From assembly GCA_951213105.1 (NCBI GenBank), contig OX578140.1:28931780-28995779 (forward strand): DNA of 64,000 nt, read 5' to 3'. The notes beneath the pieces were generated by a model. That model ran no database searches. It was not told the origin of the DNA and saw only the letters and a list, made by a program, of their open reading frames with translations. How positions within the stretch are numbered: the first letter of the stretch is position 1; every line of letters begins with the position of its first letter. The translations under genes and the position numbers were made by a program. Of this stretch, positions 11,269-22,766 are shown in pieces. Origin of the DNA: Amaurobius ferox. Its lineage: Eukaryota; Arthropoda; Arachnida; Araneae; Amaurobiidae.

Positions 11269-12333
11269 ATAGTAAATTAAAATAGGAAAAACTCACATAT
11301 ATTTTGAGACATGTTTTTATTTGCTTAAAAGAAAGCAAAAAATATACTATTCACTTCGAATTTAGATTTGTACTTAATGTATTTATTTTTTTTTCTTATT
11401 GCAAGAAGAGATATCAAATCGCAAAAGTTTCATGAAACATTTCATTGCAATCAGTTGAATAGCTGTTTTAAAATCTCCTATTTGGAAGAAATTTCTATTA
11501 AAGTTGCATTTTTAAAAACCTTTTACACTCTTTTAACAGCATTGAAATGAAAGAAGTGATTATGTTAACGAGAACAAATTATTGAACTTGTTTAAATGTT
11601 CTGGCTTTAATTTAAGAGCAATTTAGATCTATTGAAAGGCAAATACTAGTTTTTACCTTATTTATTTTATATTGTATTACTCCTAGTAAGTTTGCTTAAT
11701 ATATTTGTATTCACAACATCCGTCCAAAGAGAACGCAATAGGGCTAGAATTATAACGCTCCCATAGTAGCTATCAGGATCTCACAAAATCATCACTTTAT
11801 GGTAAATAGCTCCTACTCAAGTATAAAAAATAAACCTATTTCCAAAAAGTTATAAAATCTCCAAATTATATATGCCAAGTCCCCACAGAACCAGGCCTGT
11901 ACTTTTAGGTCTAAGGTATCCTACTGAACCTAGTCATCCACGAAATCATACCTAACCCTCTTTAGTCATTAAGATGGCATTAATATCTTGACACATTTAA
12001 GACTAAATCTGTTTGAACAATACTCGATTATGAGTATATAGAAATCGCACTTACTTTATTTCTTCTTGGAGCCTTGTTGAGCATTTGCTGAGTTACACAG
12101 ATTCTGCATTGGTACTGCAAGCAACTCCGGTATATTTCGGTCTGTTTTACACTCTCATTTTGAGTTTTTATTAGACATTTTCGGTCCTGAATTTTAAGTA
12201 ACATCACAGCACAGAAGTTTTAACTCTTCTCATCATCTCAGCATCATCAACTCCAATAACAACACTGCTTTCAAATTATAATGCAAGCCCCTTCTAAAGA
12301 ATGTGCGGTTTCTGGATTGATCCTAAATAAATA
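11269..12333. other. unannotated AT-rich stretch
   Basis: No gene recognised. The 60-aa frame near 11368 is AT-biased and without motifs. Confidence 0.5.
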
Positions 12334-13385
12334 CACTCAAACCTGTTTTTGTGCGGTCTTTTTTTTTGTGCGATTTTTTTGTGCGATTTTTTTTGTGCTG
12401 TATATGAAAATTTCAATCAAATTGGAACATAATTGACAAAGTTATGAATAAAAAAAATTAGTAGATTTGATCGGCCATTTAGTTTTTTTCGATTTTTGAT
12501 ATGTATTTCATCACATTATATATGTAATGTAATTGGCTAACGCAATACTTATGTATTGAATTCTATAACCGCATAATTTAATTGTTGAGCGCACAAGAAT
12601 TTTCATGTAAGTAAATGAAGTGTGCAATAGCATATTGTGATGGAAATCTTGCATAGCAAAGCAAAAATGCATTGATCGCAAATAAACATTGAAGGACATC
12701 TGCATCGTGTTAGTTCGGGTTTTCCTGAAACGGACTGCGTGTCCCGTTAGGTCGCTGATTTGGTTTTTTGCTAATGAGATAGTTGGCGACTAGTCTCATG
12801 CTTTGTTTTGTTTGTTTTAACGAGTAGGTAGAAGAAGTTTACTTGAAGGGAGCAAAGAGTTGCTTTTTTTTATTCGTCTCTGATCTGCGCAAGTGACAAG
12901 TCCGCTAAATAAAGTGATTTAATAAAAAAGAATATTACATGTGTTTTAATTTTAAATCTAATATTAATTGACGTCCTTCAAAGTGCTTTCACATTCCCAT
13001 TGTCAGACTACGAAGGATAATGAATATACGTTTTGAAAAGTTTTGTATGTGTAAAATAAGTAAATATGTAAATAAAATATTTAAAAGTATTCGCATGTGT
13101 ATTTTCTAAATCAGATTCCAAACGGGTTGACGAGATTCCAAGTAGATGCCAAGCCTCGTGTCTTGATTTCGTTTACAAAAGCAATTCCTAGTTATTTCGC
13201 AAGGTTTTGAGTTATTTTCTACGTGAGACTTTTTTATGCGGTCCCTATTCACCGCATAAAAAAAATACTTTTTAATTGTGTTGCGAAAACTATTTTTTAT
13301 AGCTACTCGTGGAGTTTTGTGCGATTTTTTTTGTGTGTTTTCTTTTATGCGGTCACTATCCACCGCACAAAAATAGGTTTGAGTG
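12334..13385. mobile_element. pogo/Tigger-like MITE, 1052 bp
   Basis: The left end CACTCAAACCTGTTTTTGTG and the right end read inversely (CACTCAAACCTATTTTTGTG) match apart from one base. Both continue into GCGGT and further to repeated TGTGCGATTTTTTTTGTG blocks on each side. TA flanks both ends (12332-12333 and 13386-13387). The CAxTCAAACCTNTTTTTGxGCGGT theme resembles pogo/Tigger ends. The interior has no transposase frame. It holds an unrelated-looking, less AT-rich segment around 12705-12920. Confidence 0.82.
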
Positions 13386-13387
13386 TA

Positions 13388-13560
13388 TAGTACTTCCTCC
13401 CACATGAAGACGTTGCAACTTCGAGTTGGTTCACCACGAGAGTTAGGCTCCATATAAGATTGCGTATGAATCCCCATTTTCATTTATTGGGCATAAACAA
13501 CTGTCCAATATAACGTCACTTTAGGTGCCCTTGTGTCTGGCCTTTCATTTAACACACGAG
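13388..13560 (+). repeat. dispersed repeat T, copy 1
   Basis: About 170 bp matching 14830-15010 in direct orientation, with shared ATAAGATTGC, AACGTCACTTTAGGTGC and TTTAACACACGA anchors. Family unknown. The two copies bracket the pieces between 13.6 and 14.8 kb, including HEF-1 copy 2. Confidence 0.75.
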
Positions 13561-13828
13561 TGTTGAGTAATAGTAAAATAATATAAAGTGTAGTGATGCA
13601 TTGATATTTTCTGTTATTCCTTACAGAACTGCGTTGTGAACAAACAACTCTCCATTTTGCATTCAGTGAGAGCGAACTGCTTACCTTGCTGGTAACCAGA
13701 GAACCTTGAGTAGTTCTTATCAGAAAAATTCATATAACCATTAAAGACTCTTTATCAATATTTAAATTCATTTTTATTTAATTATTCTCAGATTTGCCTT
13801 AATATTTATAAAATAAATTTGCTAGTTA

Positions 13829-13956
13829 CTTTCCTTATATACAATAATGTATAAGGAAAGTATTGTGACGGGGTCGAAAATTCGAATTCGAGTTTTCGAC
13901 TTGAGAGCACGTTTCAAGCACCCCTGATCACGAAACGAACATTTTTGAAGGGATGT

Positions 13957-13997
<41 letters not shown>

Positions 13998-14807
13998 TAT
14001 GTGTGTGTGTGTGAAAGTATGTGTGTGTGTGTGTGTGTCAGTGAGTCTGTGGAGACGATAACTGACGAACGAATGGACCGATTCGAACGAAATGTGGTAC
14101 AAAAATCACAATCCGTAAACACTAGAAGCCTATTATTTTTATACGCAATCGAATAGTCAGAACACCCTAAATTTTCGAGCGAGATTTTGAAAAAATCGTC
14201 AAAAATGAAAACTTCTAATAAAGTTACGCAAATAGACATTTCTTATGTAATTTTTCATTTGAAAACGATTGACATAAATTTTAGAACGCTAACATGAACC
14301 GTTCTCGAGATATTGCACATTTTTTAAAAAAAATTTAAAAAAATCATATAAAATAAAATACAAATATTTCCTATTGAGAAACATGTTCACTTTTCATATG
14401 TAATACCATGCGATAAATTGGGTGACATCATTCTCGTGGATCTAGCTAGTTCCATTCATGAAAAAATATACTTTGAGTAATACTTTTGTATTTGAAAGCC
14501 AATACTCATTTATCTGCTATAAGAATAACTTATTTCTCCGTCGCTTAGCGAGACTTTGGCGACGAATTTGTTTGAATGTCGCCAACTTGGCGACTTTTTA
14601 AAATGCTACTAAATTAACGAAAAACTCGCCAAATGGATAAAAATGATGCTAAAACAATGAAAATGACAACTCATTGACGAAAATTCAATATCTTGGAAAG
14701 TATATAAATATCTATTATAAAAATAATCTATTTTTTTTACTATAAAAGTAGTAAATTCATTGCATTATATAGGGAAAGTCATGTGCTGCCCACATCAGAT
14801 TTTTTGT
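13829..14807 (-). mobile_element. HEF-1 element, copy 2 (inverted)
   Basis: In minus orientation it starts at AAATCTGATGTGGGCAGCAC near 14807, followed by ATGACTTTCCCTATA. It ends at the hairpin 13829-13860 with arms ACTTTCCTTATA and TATAAGGAAAGT. Just inside the hairpin are GTCACAATAC (minus strand) and a mixed (CA)n microsatellite corresponding to (GT)n at about 13962-14038. Beside that is a segment reading ACGAATGGACCGATTCGAAC on the plus strand. Repeated GCCAAATGGATAAAAATGA-type modules sit at about 14590-14690. No protein is encoded. Confidence 0.72.
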
Positions 14808-14829
14808 ATTTATAGCACTAATCTTCACT

Positions 14830-15010
14830 ACTTTAACACTCCCATGATGACGTTATAAATTCAGTTTGATTCGCCATAAGAATCTCCCCCCCCCCCCAAT
14901 AAGATTGCATGTAAGTTTCCATTTTGAATTATTAGTCATAAACAAGTGTTTTATATAACGTCACTTTAGGTGCTCTTGCGTCTGATCTTTTCTTTAACAC
15001 ACGATTCCTG
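14830..15010 (+). repeat. dispersed repeat T, copy 2
   Basis: Diverged direct copy of 13388-13560. It contains a pure C run at about 14886-14899 not present in the other copy. Confidence 0.75.
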
Positions 15011-15169
15011 CTGCCATTTCCCTGTTCAAATGCATAGTCCCTTTCATGTGTGTCTCTCTCTCTCTCTCTCTCTTTTGTCTCACAATATAGAAGCCCTTAC
15101 GTTGTAACTTTTAGAAACCGATAAAGTTCCAAGTATTATATCGCAAAGTGTTTACAATAAAGTCCCGCC

Positions 15170-15360
15170 CTAATGAAACGAAAACGAAATTTAAACTGTG
15201 GAACTTTCCTCGAGCATTTGAATGCAATCCTTTGAATGGTTGTTTTAATGCTCCCTCGTCCCTTCAAAGGAATTCCGATTCAAGTAACATTTAATACCCT
15301 TGGCTTTCTTCATACTTTAAAGAAAAGGAAGTTAGGATGTTAGCCAGATAAATTTATGGA
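15170..15360 (+). repeat. dispersed repeat E, copy 1
   Basis: Weakly conserved segment with GAATGGTTGTTTTAATG and AAAGGAAGTTAGGATG. The same order of short matches is found near 16790-16990, 28770-29090 and 31530-31790, always on the plus strand. It is old and strongly diverged, and its family is unknown. The nearby (CT)n run lies at about 15054-15073. Confidence 0.45.
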
Positions 15361-16200
15361 TCTTATTTGCTTTTTATCGCATTTCGATTCTATCGACAAA
15401 TAATTCCGATATAGAGAAAGAGAGCAATGATAAAGGTTTATTTCTCCACCCATTCAAAACATGCAACCAAGAAAATATGTTGTAGAATTTCTTTCGATTT
15501 TGTCACAAGTGTAACAGATTTTTTGTCAGTGTTATATAGGAAGTTGTGTAGGTGTTGCCCTACTGGGGGATTGTCTGTTGTCGAATGATAGTAAACTGGT
15601 AGATTTTATTCTCTCCCACTGTTCTAAAGTTCCTACTGAAGTTATAACCAACTATATTTTAATACAGTCATATGACTGGATGTAAAGTTTTATGAAATAC
15701 TGGAAAATATTCTCGAGTTGCCCAGATTCAAAAATGCAAATCCATGATTAAAATCACATCGAAACTCACCGCCAATTCTCAAAAACTAAAGAATCTTTAA
15801 ACAAAACGCTTGCTTATTTTTATAATTCACTAAAATCCGTCTACTAAAAGTATGGATTCCTTTCTTCCGTTCTTTAGATTGAAGTTTGTTATGTAAAAGA
15901 TTTTTTCAGTCTATCTAAGAGTATTATATAACAAATAGACAGACAGACAGAGCTCTAATCTATTATTATAAATTTCCTCGCATTCCCTGTACCCATTCGC
16001 TTATCTCCGAACACAAGCGTACCTTGTGCCGCTTCCAATAAATATTATTATTATATGAGCTTCGAACACCACTTAATATCTAAATAACTTTCTAATAAAA
16101 TGCTCCTTTACCTAGGTACTATGACAAAACATTTTGCCATCTTAAAAAACAAATCGCATCAACATTTTTATATAAAATGTCATGTTTCACATCACTATAC
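15361..16200. other. unannotated AT-rich stretch
   Basis: No gene seen. A short GACA run occurs at about 15934-15950, followed by TTATTATAAATTTCCTCGC, which resembles the inner part of other microsatellite-bearing repeats but was not assigned. Confidence 0.45.
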
Positions 16201-16204
16201 ATAT

Positions 16205-16385
16205 AACGAGTAACAGAGTTACTCTATTTTTATTTATTCTGTTACTTAGTTTTACAGTTACTCTTTATCCAGTTACATTTAAATTTACTCAGTTACTCTT
16301 TATTTTTACAATTATACTGTTTATTTATACAGATACTCTTCATTCTTTTTATTTATACAGATACTCTTCATTCTTATTAACTTTA
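16205..16385 (+). repeat. degenerate minisatellite, CAGTTACTCTTTATTT type
   Basis: Units of about 25-30 bp built from CAGTTACTC or CAGATACTCTTCATTC plus TTTATTTATA. The last two units are nearly identical. The 71-aa open frame here is a product of the repeat. Confidence 0.8.
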
Positions 16386-16789
16386 TGTGATAATTAGTTC
16401 GATTGCTACTACCCAGTTAGTAAAAAAATTGGTTTCAAATATTAAAAAAACAAAATAGTTAAAAGCAATAACTTTGAGATATTCATCGAATAGTATGAAA
16501 TGTATCAAATTCCAGGAAAACTACCTGTTGGTTTCTTAGAATCTTCGCTAGCAATCGCACACGTGCAAGAAGAGATTATCTTAATATAGACACAAATATT
16601 GCTATATACATTAAATAAAATGAATGTAACATAAGTAAATGTGGCAAGAACTTACCAAGATAAGAAAATGAACAATTGAAAATGCAGCTTTGTTTAACTA
16701 TTGAAAGGACGAATTGAAAATTTAGCTGCAATATATTCAACTGTCAGTTTAAAACTTTCCAGCATAATTACGCCAGTTTACAAAACAGT

Positions 16790-16990
16790 TTGCCCAAGTG
16801 CAACGAAAAGAAAAAGCTAATCACGAAACTCCTTCCAGCATTTCAATTCAACGATTTGTACATTTGTTTTAATGCCTGCTCTGTTTTGGAATAAATTATA
16901 ATTCAAGTTACGTATTTAAAATCTTTGGCGCGCTCTCAACGAAGTCTGAATGTAAAAGGAAGCGAATTATTGATATTGTTTCATTAGTCG
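16790..16990 (+). repeat. dispersed repeat E, copy 2
   Basis: Contains TTTGTTTTAATGCC, AATTCAAGTTACGTATTT and AAAAGGAAGCGAATTATTGA in the same order as the other E copies. Diverged and non-coding. Confidence 0.45.
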
Positions 16991-17119
16991 CATGTATTGT
17001 GTTTAAATTTAGAAATGAAAATACGTATTTATTTATCTTTGATTAAATAAATATGTTTTATTTTATTAAATAAGATGTTTTCATTCTATTTTGTATACTT
17101 ATTTTGTACAGTTATACGC

Positions 17120-17800
17120 ATTATCGGAAAACCGGAAGTAACATCTCCAAAACCGAAAATCCTTAGTGAACTCTCCAACCCGTTGTGGAATTCAATGCTG
17201 AATCCATAACAGTCATCATCTAAATTTTATAGCCAATCTTAAAAAATAGGTGTTTCAAAGAAATTTGTTGAACATGAAAGTGAAAAATCTGTAGAGAGCC
17301 CCTACTTCCGAGATATAATACTAAATTCATACCAGCCATCAAACTCTATGTATAGTTAATGTTGTGAAAGTGAATATTCAGAAACATATATTTATTTGAA
17401 GTGATTTTCTGACCTGAGTTCTTTTCCCCAATCTTCTCCGAAATTGGAGGATGAATCCATATCTATCATCATCTAAGCTCGATCTATAACAGATCTCGTT
17501 AAATGCATGTTTCATTATACGAAATTGTAAATTCCTAAATCGGACGGGACATCTCAAGAACCAAAGATGGAAATCCTTAGTCCTTTACCCTTTCAGGAAT
17601 TTGATACTAATTCCATATCAGTCATAAATATTGAAATATATGTTTCAAATAAAATGAAAATTTTTGAACCGGAAATGGGAAAAGAACCAGTGGCAATATT
17701 TAGTGAACTCTGGACTAGTTGTCTTCTGGAATTCGATGCGGCCTACATCCAAATTAGTCATCATACGGGCTGTCTATCTATAGCAGGTACTGAGAAATGA
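17120..17800 (+). repeat. degenerate ~130-150-bp tandem repeat
   Basis: Five diverged units near 17187, 17315, 17443, 17593 and 17731. Each carries a GAATTCGATGC / GAATCCATATCAGTCATCATC-like core and a later AAATGAAAATTC-like part. The open frame at 17567-17800 is a by-product. Confidence 0.65.
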
Positions 17801-18127
17801 TGAGAATTGTATGGCCAACACTAACTAAATGCTCAGAGAGTACAATGGGCGCACACAGGGGAGGACGTGACGAGGCAGTTGGCTCCCCCCTGGAGTCACA
17901 AATTCACAAAAGTGGACATCTAGCTAGTCGATGTAAGTTTGGTGCACTGAGATCAGTGGTTTGCTCAAGCAAACCCCTCCCCCGGAAAAGTTCTATGGGC
18001 GCTGATGGAAATTGCATTCTCAGAATTCGGACATATGTGCAAAACAGTTTACTCTCACAAGTCGAAAGGTACCTAAAACATTTTACGGCTGTGATTAAAT
18101 AATTTCTATGGGAAAACACCAGCAACT
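17801..18127. other. unannotated stretch
   Basis: A 101-aa open frame (17797-18102) exists, but it has no recognisable domain and no supporting signals. I do not call it a gene. Confidence 0.4.
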
Positions 18128-18423
18128 AGCTTTCTTTCTTTCCACCTAGACCGTCCGATCTACCAGAAAATGTAAGATATATGATAAACGACCGTAACAG
18201 TGTCACCCAATTTAGTTCAGAACCCAGTGAGAGCGACATCAACAGGGACCGTATAATCCTTCCCCCGCCACCAACCTCTTGGAAGGACTTTTGGACAATG
18301 CAGCATTAACGGACGCGTACTCCGCGTAAACAAGGGAATAGTTTGGGCAAAGCCAGGAATCTAACTCAGTTCCTTCGACTGCAAACCCGTGCTTTAACCA
18401 TTGAGTTATCTCTCCCCGCAAGT
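18128..18423 (-). mobile_element. tRNA-derived SINE (family S1)
   Basis: On the minus strand the head reads CGGGGAGAGATAACTCAATG with GGTTAAAGCACGGG as the A-box region and GAGTTAGATTCC as the B-box region. The body has CCTTCCAAGAGGTTGGTGG, CTAAATTGGGTGACACTG and TGGTAGATCGGACGGTCTAG, with a GAAAGAAAGAAAG tail. It is closely similar to 45938-46290 throughout. Confidence 0.88.
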
Positions 18424-18808
18424 AACGAGCTAGAAATACCACTTTCGGCTTTAATTTCCAAACTTTCCTGAAGTTGAGAAAGGCTGCCACGTTAGATATA
18501 TTTCGCCAATGTTGTCCCTAATATCAGGTGATATTATTTGATAATTGAATTATACTCTTCATTAAAAATCGTTTACCCTTCAAAAGACTGTTTGAGCTTG
18601 AATGCATATGATTGTTTGCAACAAAAGGATCCATGTATTTATAATTTTACTTCTAAGGCAACGTTGTATATAGCCATTATACCGACAAATGTACCCTTTC
18701 TAGTTTCCAATGGATATAAGTAGACACCTACTGGAAATATTGAAAATGTTATAATTTGCTCTACATGTTGCCAATTCCATTCCGAGAAATTAATTTTTAT
18801 TAATCTAC

Positions 18809-18968
18809 CAGGGTTGGGAAAAAATCCATGCTTTCTTTCTAAATTCGAAAACTCATTCTTTAAATATTGATTTAAACCATGGCTTAAATCAAAAATAAAA
18901 CAGTTTAAACAAAAAAAAACTTATTTTAAACCAAAGTTAAAACCAATGGGATTAACCAGCCAACCCTG
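18809..18968. mobile_element. hAT-like MITE, 160 bp
   Basis: The ends are CAGGGTTGG and its inverse CCAACCCTG. The flanking octamers TAATCTAC and TTATCAAC match at six of eight positions, as for a decayed hAT target duplication. The interior has GATTTAAACCATGGCTTAAATC-type palindromic pieces common in this MITE type. Non-coding. Confidence 0.7.
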
Positions 18969-19380
18969 TTATCAACCCAATAACAACCCAAGCTATTTTT
19001 CTCTGATTAAATGTTCTAGCTCTTGCTTTAGCTTTATTAATAATGTAAAATTTGTAAGCTGAGCTGTAATTATCGTAAAGACATATCATTTTGTTTTCTG
19101 AACCAGTCCTAAAAACTATACTTTACAAAACTCTAAAATCAGTTTTAAAATTTCCAACGGCTGGACTCTTTTCTTGTAAACTATCGCATATTTTGTTTAA
19201 AATTTAATTATTAAGTAACTTAATGTTTTTCAATTGAATAATTACCTTTTATACTATAGAAGTACAGAGAGAGTACTGTTTTCACGAAAATTTTCAACTT
19301 CAAGATTTTGATGACGATATATGTTTTAGGACCTACTAAATAAGTTCTGACTATTAATAAAGTAATGTCCATCTGTCTGT

Positions 19381-19480
19381 TTTTCTGTCGTATGTGTGTC
19401 TGCTTTCCTGTCGTATGTCTGTCTGCTTTCCTGTCGTATGTCTGTCTGCTTTTCTATCATATGTGTGTCTGTCGTCTTCT
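19381..19480 (+). repeat. 23-bp minisatellite, about 4 copies
   Basis: Unit CTGTCGTATGTSTGTCTGCT plus TTC, with starts at 19385, 19408, 19431 and 19454. The open frame on the other strand is a by-product. Confidence 0.88.
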
Positions 19481-19499
19481 GTTGTCTGTGGTAATTTCC

Positions 19500-20515
19500 T
19501 GTACACACAATAGCTGCCACAAATATTAATTCCTTATCGCTAGACGTTATATCCTAATTTTTAAGCAAAAATTCTAGAACTACATGTTTTTTCTTTAAAT
19601 TCGAGCAAAAACTTTGAAATGTATTTGAAATTTTATATTTACTTCACATGTCAGCATAGAACAAAATTTGATATATTTATAAATAAAAGGGATAATTTAC
19701 AGCTTAATGATCACGGAACTTCACTCTTTCAGTCACTATAGTGAAAAGTAACCACGGTAAAATTTTTAAGTTCATGACATGATTGGTCCCCCCTTTGGAG
19801 GGAAGGGGGAAGTTTCCCCCGAGGATTACATTATCAAACTGGGTATCAAGCGAAACATTTTTTATTAAATTTCAAATGAAGGGTAACATACTATAATTGC
19901 TGCAATAATTTTTTCTTGCAAATTTTTTCTTCTAAAATTTGTAAAATTTTCAGAATATAAATAAAAGAAAAAAACCGAAAATTCCAAGCTTCCAAAAACT
20001 GGTTTCTGGTAGGAAAAAGTCGAATTCAGCTACACTTCAGTCCATTTTAAGTTTAGCTTCACAAATTTAAACTTGTGCAACAGTAGAACGGAATTTAATA
20101 ATAAAAGAAAATGATATTCACACATTTCGCAAAAGGGGAAGTGAAAGAAAATACCTTGATATGACATTGATCGCTATTAAGTTTTTAAACCAAAACGTCA
20201 CTTCTTCCAACATTTTCGAAAAGTAAACTTTATTTATGATTTTCGCAGCACTGTCCGGAAACGATACTTCTGAATACCTGTTTAATAGAATGTTTACTTA
20301 AACTTGAAAATTTCCGGTTCTGCCTATATCGGAAAAAAGTTTTTGAGGTCCTGACGATCATTTTTCTTCGAATAAACAGAAGGACAGAGCACTTTCATGT
20401 TTCGCTTCAACCATGAAGTCATTTATCAAATTTCTCGTCTGAAAAGATTAAGTTGTGTTGTTCTGAAATCGAACAACTTGGGAGAGTAGTCCTTTCCAAA
20501 ATGGATGTTTATAAG

Positions 20516-20552
<37 letters not shown>

Positions 20553-20790
20553 CAGAGACAGAAAATCTGATATTATACGTAAATTGAAAGTCAATTAGAT
20601 TGAGAAAAAATTTACATTTATCAGTAATGGTGTGTGAAAGTAAACACATCCCCAATTGATTATAGCAAAATGGCATAACATATAAAATATTAAAAAGCCA
20701 TTTTCACATACGATTCGCTCGAACAAAATGGATAAGGGTCACTAGATCGGACACCAGAACTCTTAATAGACGTTCGTAACCGTAATATCT
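19500..20790. other. unannotated AT-rich stretch with a short (TA)n
   Basis: A (TA)n run lies at about 20519-20548. Otherwise no gene, RNA or element is recognised. Confidence 0.5.
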
Positions 20791-20796
20791 AATTAA

Positions 20797-20925
20797 CCTT
20801 TTGCTTACGGAACTTTTGCTTTGGGATAGGGTATGTCAAATACCTGTCTTTTTGAGAGTTTCTTCGTCTGGGCTGCCCCACCCATAAGCAAAAGGTTACT
20901 TACTGTTCCACCCATAAACAAAAGG
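20797..20925. mobile_element. piggyBac-like MITE, 129 bp, TTAA-flanked
   Basis: TTAA flanks both ends (20793-20796 and 20926-20929). The left end reads CCTTTTGCTTACGG and the right end read inversely is CCTTTTGTTTATGG. A third copy of the terminal motif, CCCATAAGCAAAAGG, lies inside at 20881-20895. TTAA targeting and C-rich ends fit piggyBac-type MITEs. No coding capacity. Confidence 0.65.
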
Positions 20926-21209
20926 TTAATTGGAGTGTAACTCTAGTCGACCTTCTCATACTAGAATCCATTTTAAATAGCTAATATATTTTTTTTCTTT
21001 TTGTGCAAATTTTATACGGAAAATTTTTACAAAATCTGCATTGTTGATATAAATGATCGCAATTATAGCATGTTATCCTTCCTTTTAAAGGTCTTAAAAA
21101 AAATCTTTGGATTGATATCGATGGTAACAATGTACCCCTCAGGTGGTAGGGCCTAATGACTTCACGATTAGAAAAATTATAACGTGGATAGTTTCACTAT
21201 AGTAATCGT

Positions 21210-21740
21210 GAAATGCATCACCAAAGAAAGTTTTCTGTGCCTGTATAGTGCGGAATTTGGAATGGAAAACTGATTGGTTCTGTGTTTTATGAAAGGACTC
21301 CTACAACTAAAAAAGACATGCAGCTTATTTTAAGCAGTACTGTAACGTATTTTATGGAGGCGACAACATTATCGCTTCTAAAAAACATGTATTATCAACA
21401 GGATGGCGCGCCTGCACACCATGCTATAATTGTGACAAACGGATTCAACGAAAACTTTAATAAACAGTGGATTGGTTTGAAAGGAACCGCAGAATGGTCA
21501 CCCAGATCCCCTCATTTACCCCTCTCGATTTTTACGTATGGAGTCGTCTTCGAACAGTAGTTTATAATACTCGCCCACTAAACGCAATTGACCTTAAACA
21601 AAAGATAATTGATGCTTGCAACAATATTAGTGGTGAATAACTCCAAAATATTTACAGAAGCATTATTAAAAGAGCTCAGATATGTATTGGAGTTGAAGAA
21701 AAACATTTTGAGAATGCTTTGTGAATTGCGTTTTATGAAT
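21210..21740 (+). pseudogene. mariner-family transposase, C-terminal half
   Basis: The reading shows CGIWNGKLIGSVFYER (21269 on), preceded by a TAG where mariner-type proteins have Trp. Then comes MYYQQDGAPAHHAI with the second catalytic Asp, followed by EWSPRSP, where the expected D is H. One base is missing just after SPHL, and after it the frame resumes as DFYVWSRLRTVVYNTRPLN. Allowing for that loss, the spacing between the second and third catalytic positions is about 41 residues, like the DD41D (rosa-type) group. The frame ends as GVEEKHFENAL. It has at least one nonsense codon and one frameshift, and no N-terminal half. Confidence 0.82.
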
Positions 21741-22270
21741 TATGTTTCTAGTATTTGTAACAAAATGTGTCCCTTTATATCAGTGGTCTTCTATAAATGT
21801 ATGCATATTTTAATTATGAGCCCCAACCGCGAAGTGTGTACCACTGCTTTATATGATCTCTGTCTGTGTAATGCTTTATTTAGATGCATTTGTATCTAAA
21901 ATCAGTATCTGTATAAAATATTTTGACACATATTAACGTGTTTTGATCTAAACAATTTCCATCGTCAATTTGTTTATGATCCCTATTTTCACTGATGAAA
22001 CAGCCTTTCACATGTTACGGAAAAGTGACATAAGTCAGATTTTTTCCTTTATCATAATTCAGTTGATTTTAAAGATACAGATATGTGGGTTTTTTTAATG
22101 ATCTAGTTGCTTTAAAAATAAAAATTTTCTGATTGACCAAATTTGTCTAAGGTGGTGGTATAAAAATTTAAAAATATAACTTTTTGCAAATTACTGGGAG
22201 GAATATTTCATTAACGTTGTCTTATGTCCTACCTTACTTTTTGCATTGCCCACTTATCTCCAACAGGTAA
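21210..22270 (+). mobile_element. 3' half of a mariner-like element, TIR cut by (TA)n
   Basis: A degenerate transposase 3' half (21210-21740) is followed by a right terminal region (about 21850-22270) that matches the right and, inverted, the left end of the fold-back element at 32776-33630. The shared end reaches GCCCACTTATCTCCAACAGG and TAAAGAAT, then stops about 48 bp before the expected terminus, where the long (TA)n tract begins. The 5' half and left end are not found upstream. Confidence 0.82.
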
Positions 22271-22765
<495 letters not shown>

Positions 22766-22766
22766 A

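Noticed and set aside
14030..14110. CTGACGA, then a stem-like CGAATGGACCGATTCG, then GAAA, resembling a hammerhead ribozyme core
   Set aside because: Helix II does not start next to the core, extra bases lie before GAAA, and no matching helix I/III was found. The segment is a widespread arthropod repeat motif. I also searched by eye for a hammerhead core in both Penelope-like copies and found none.
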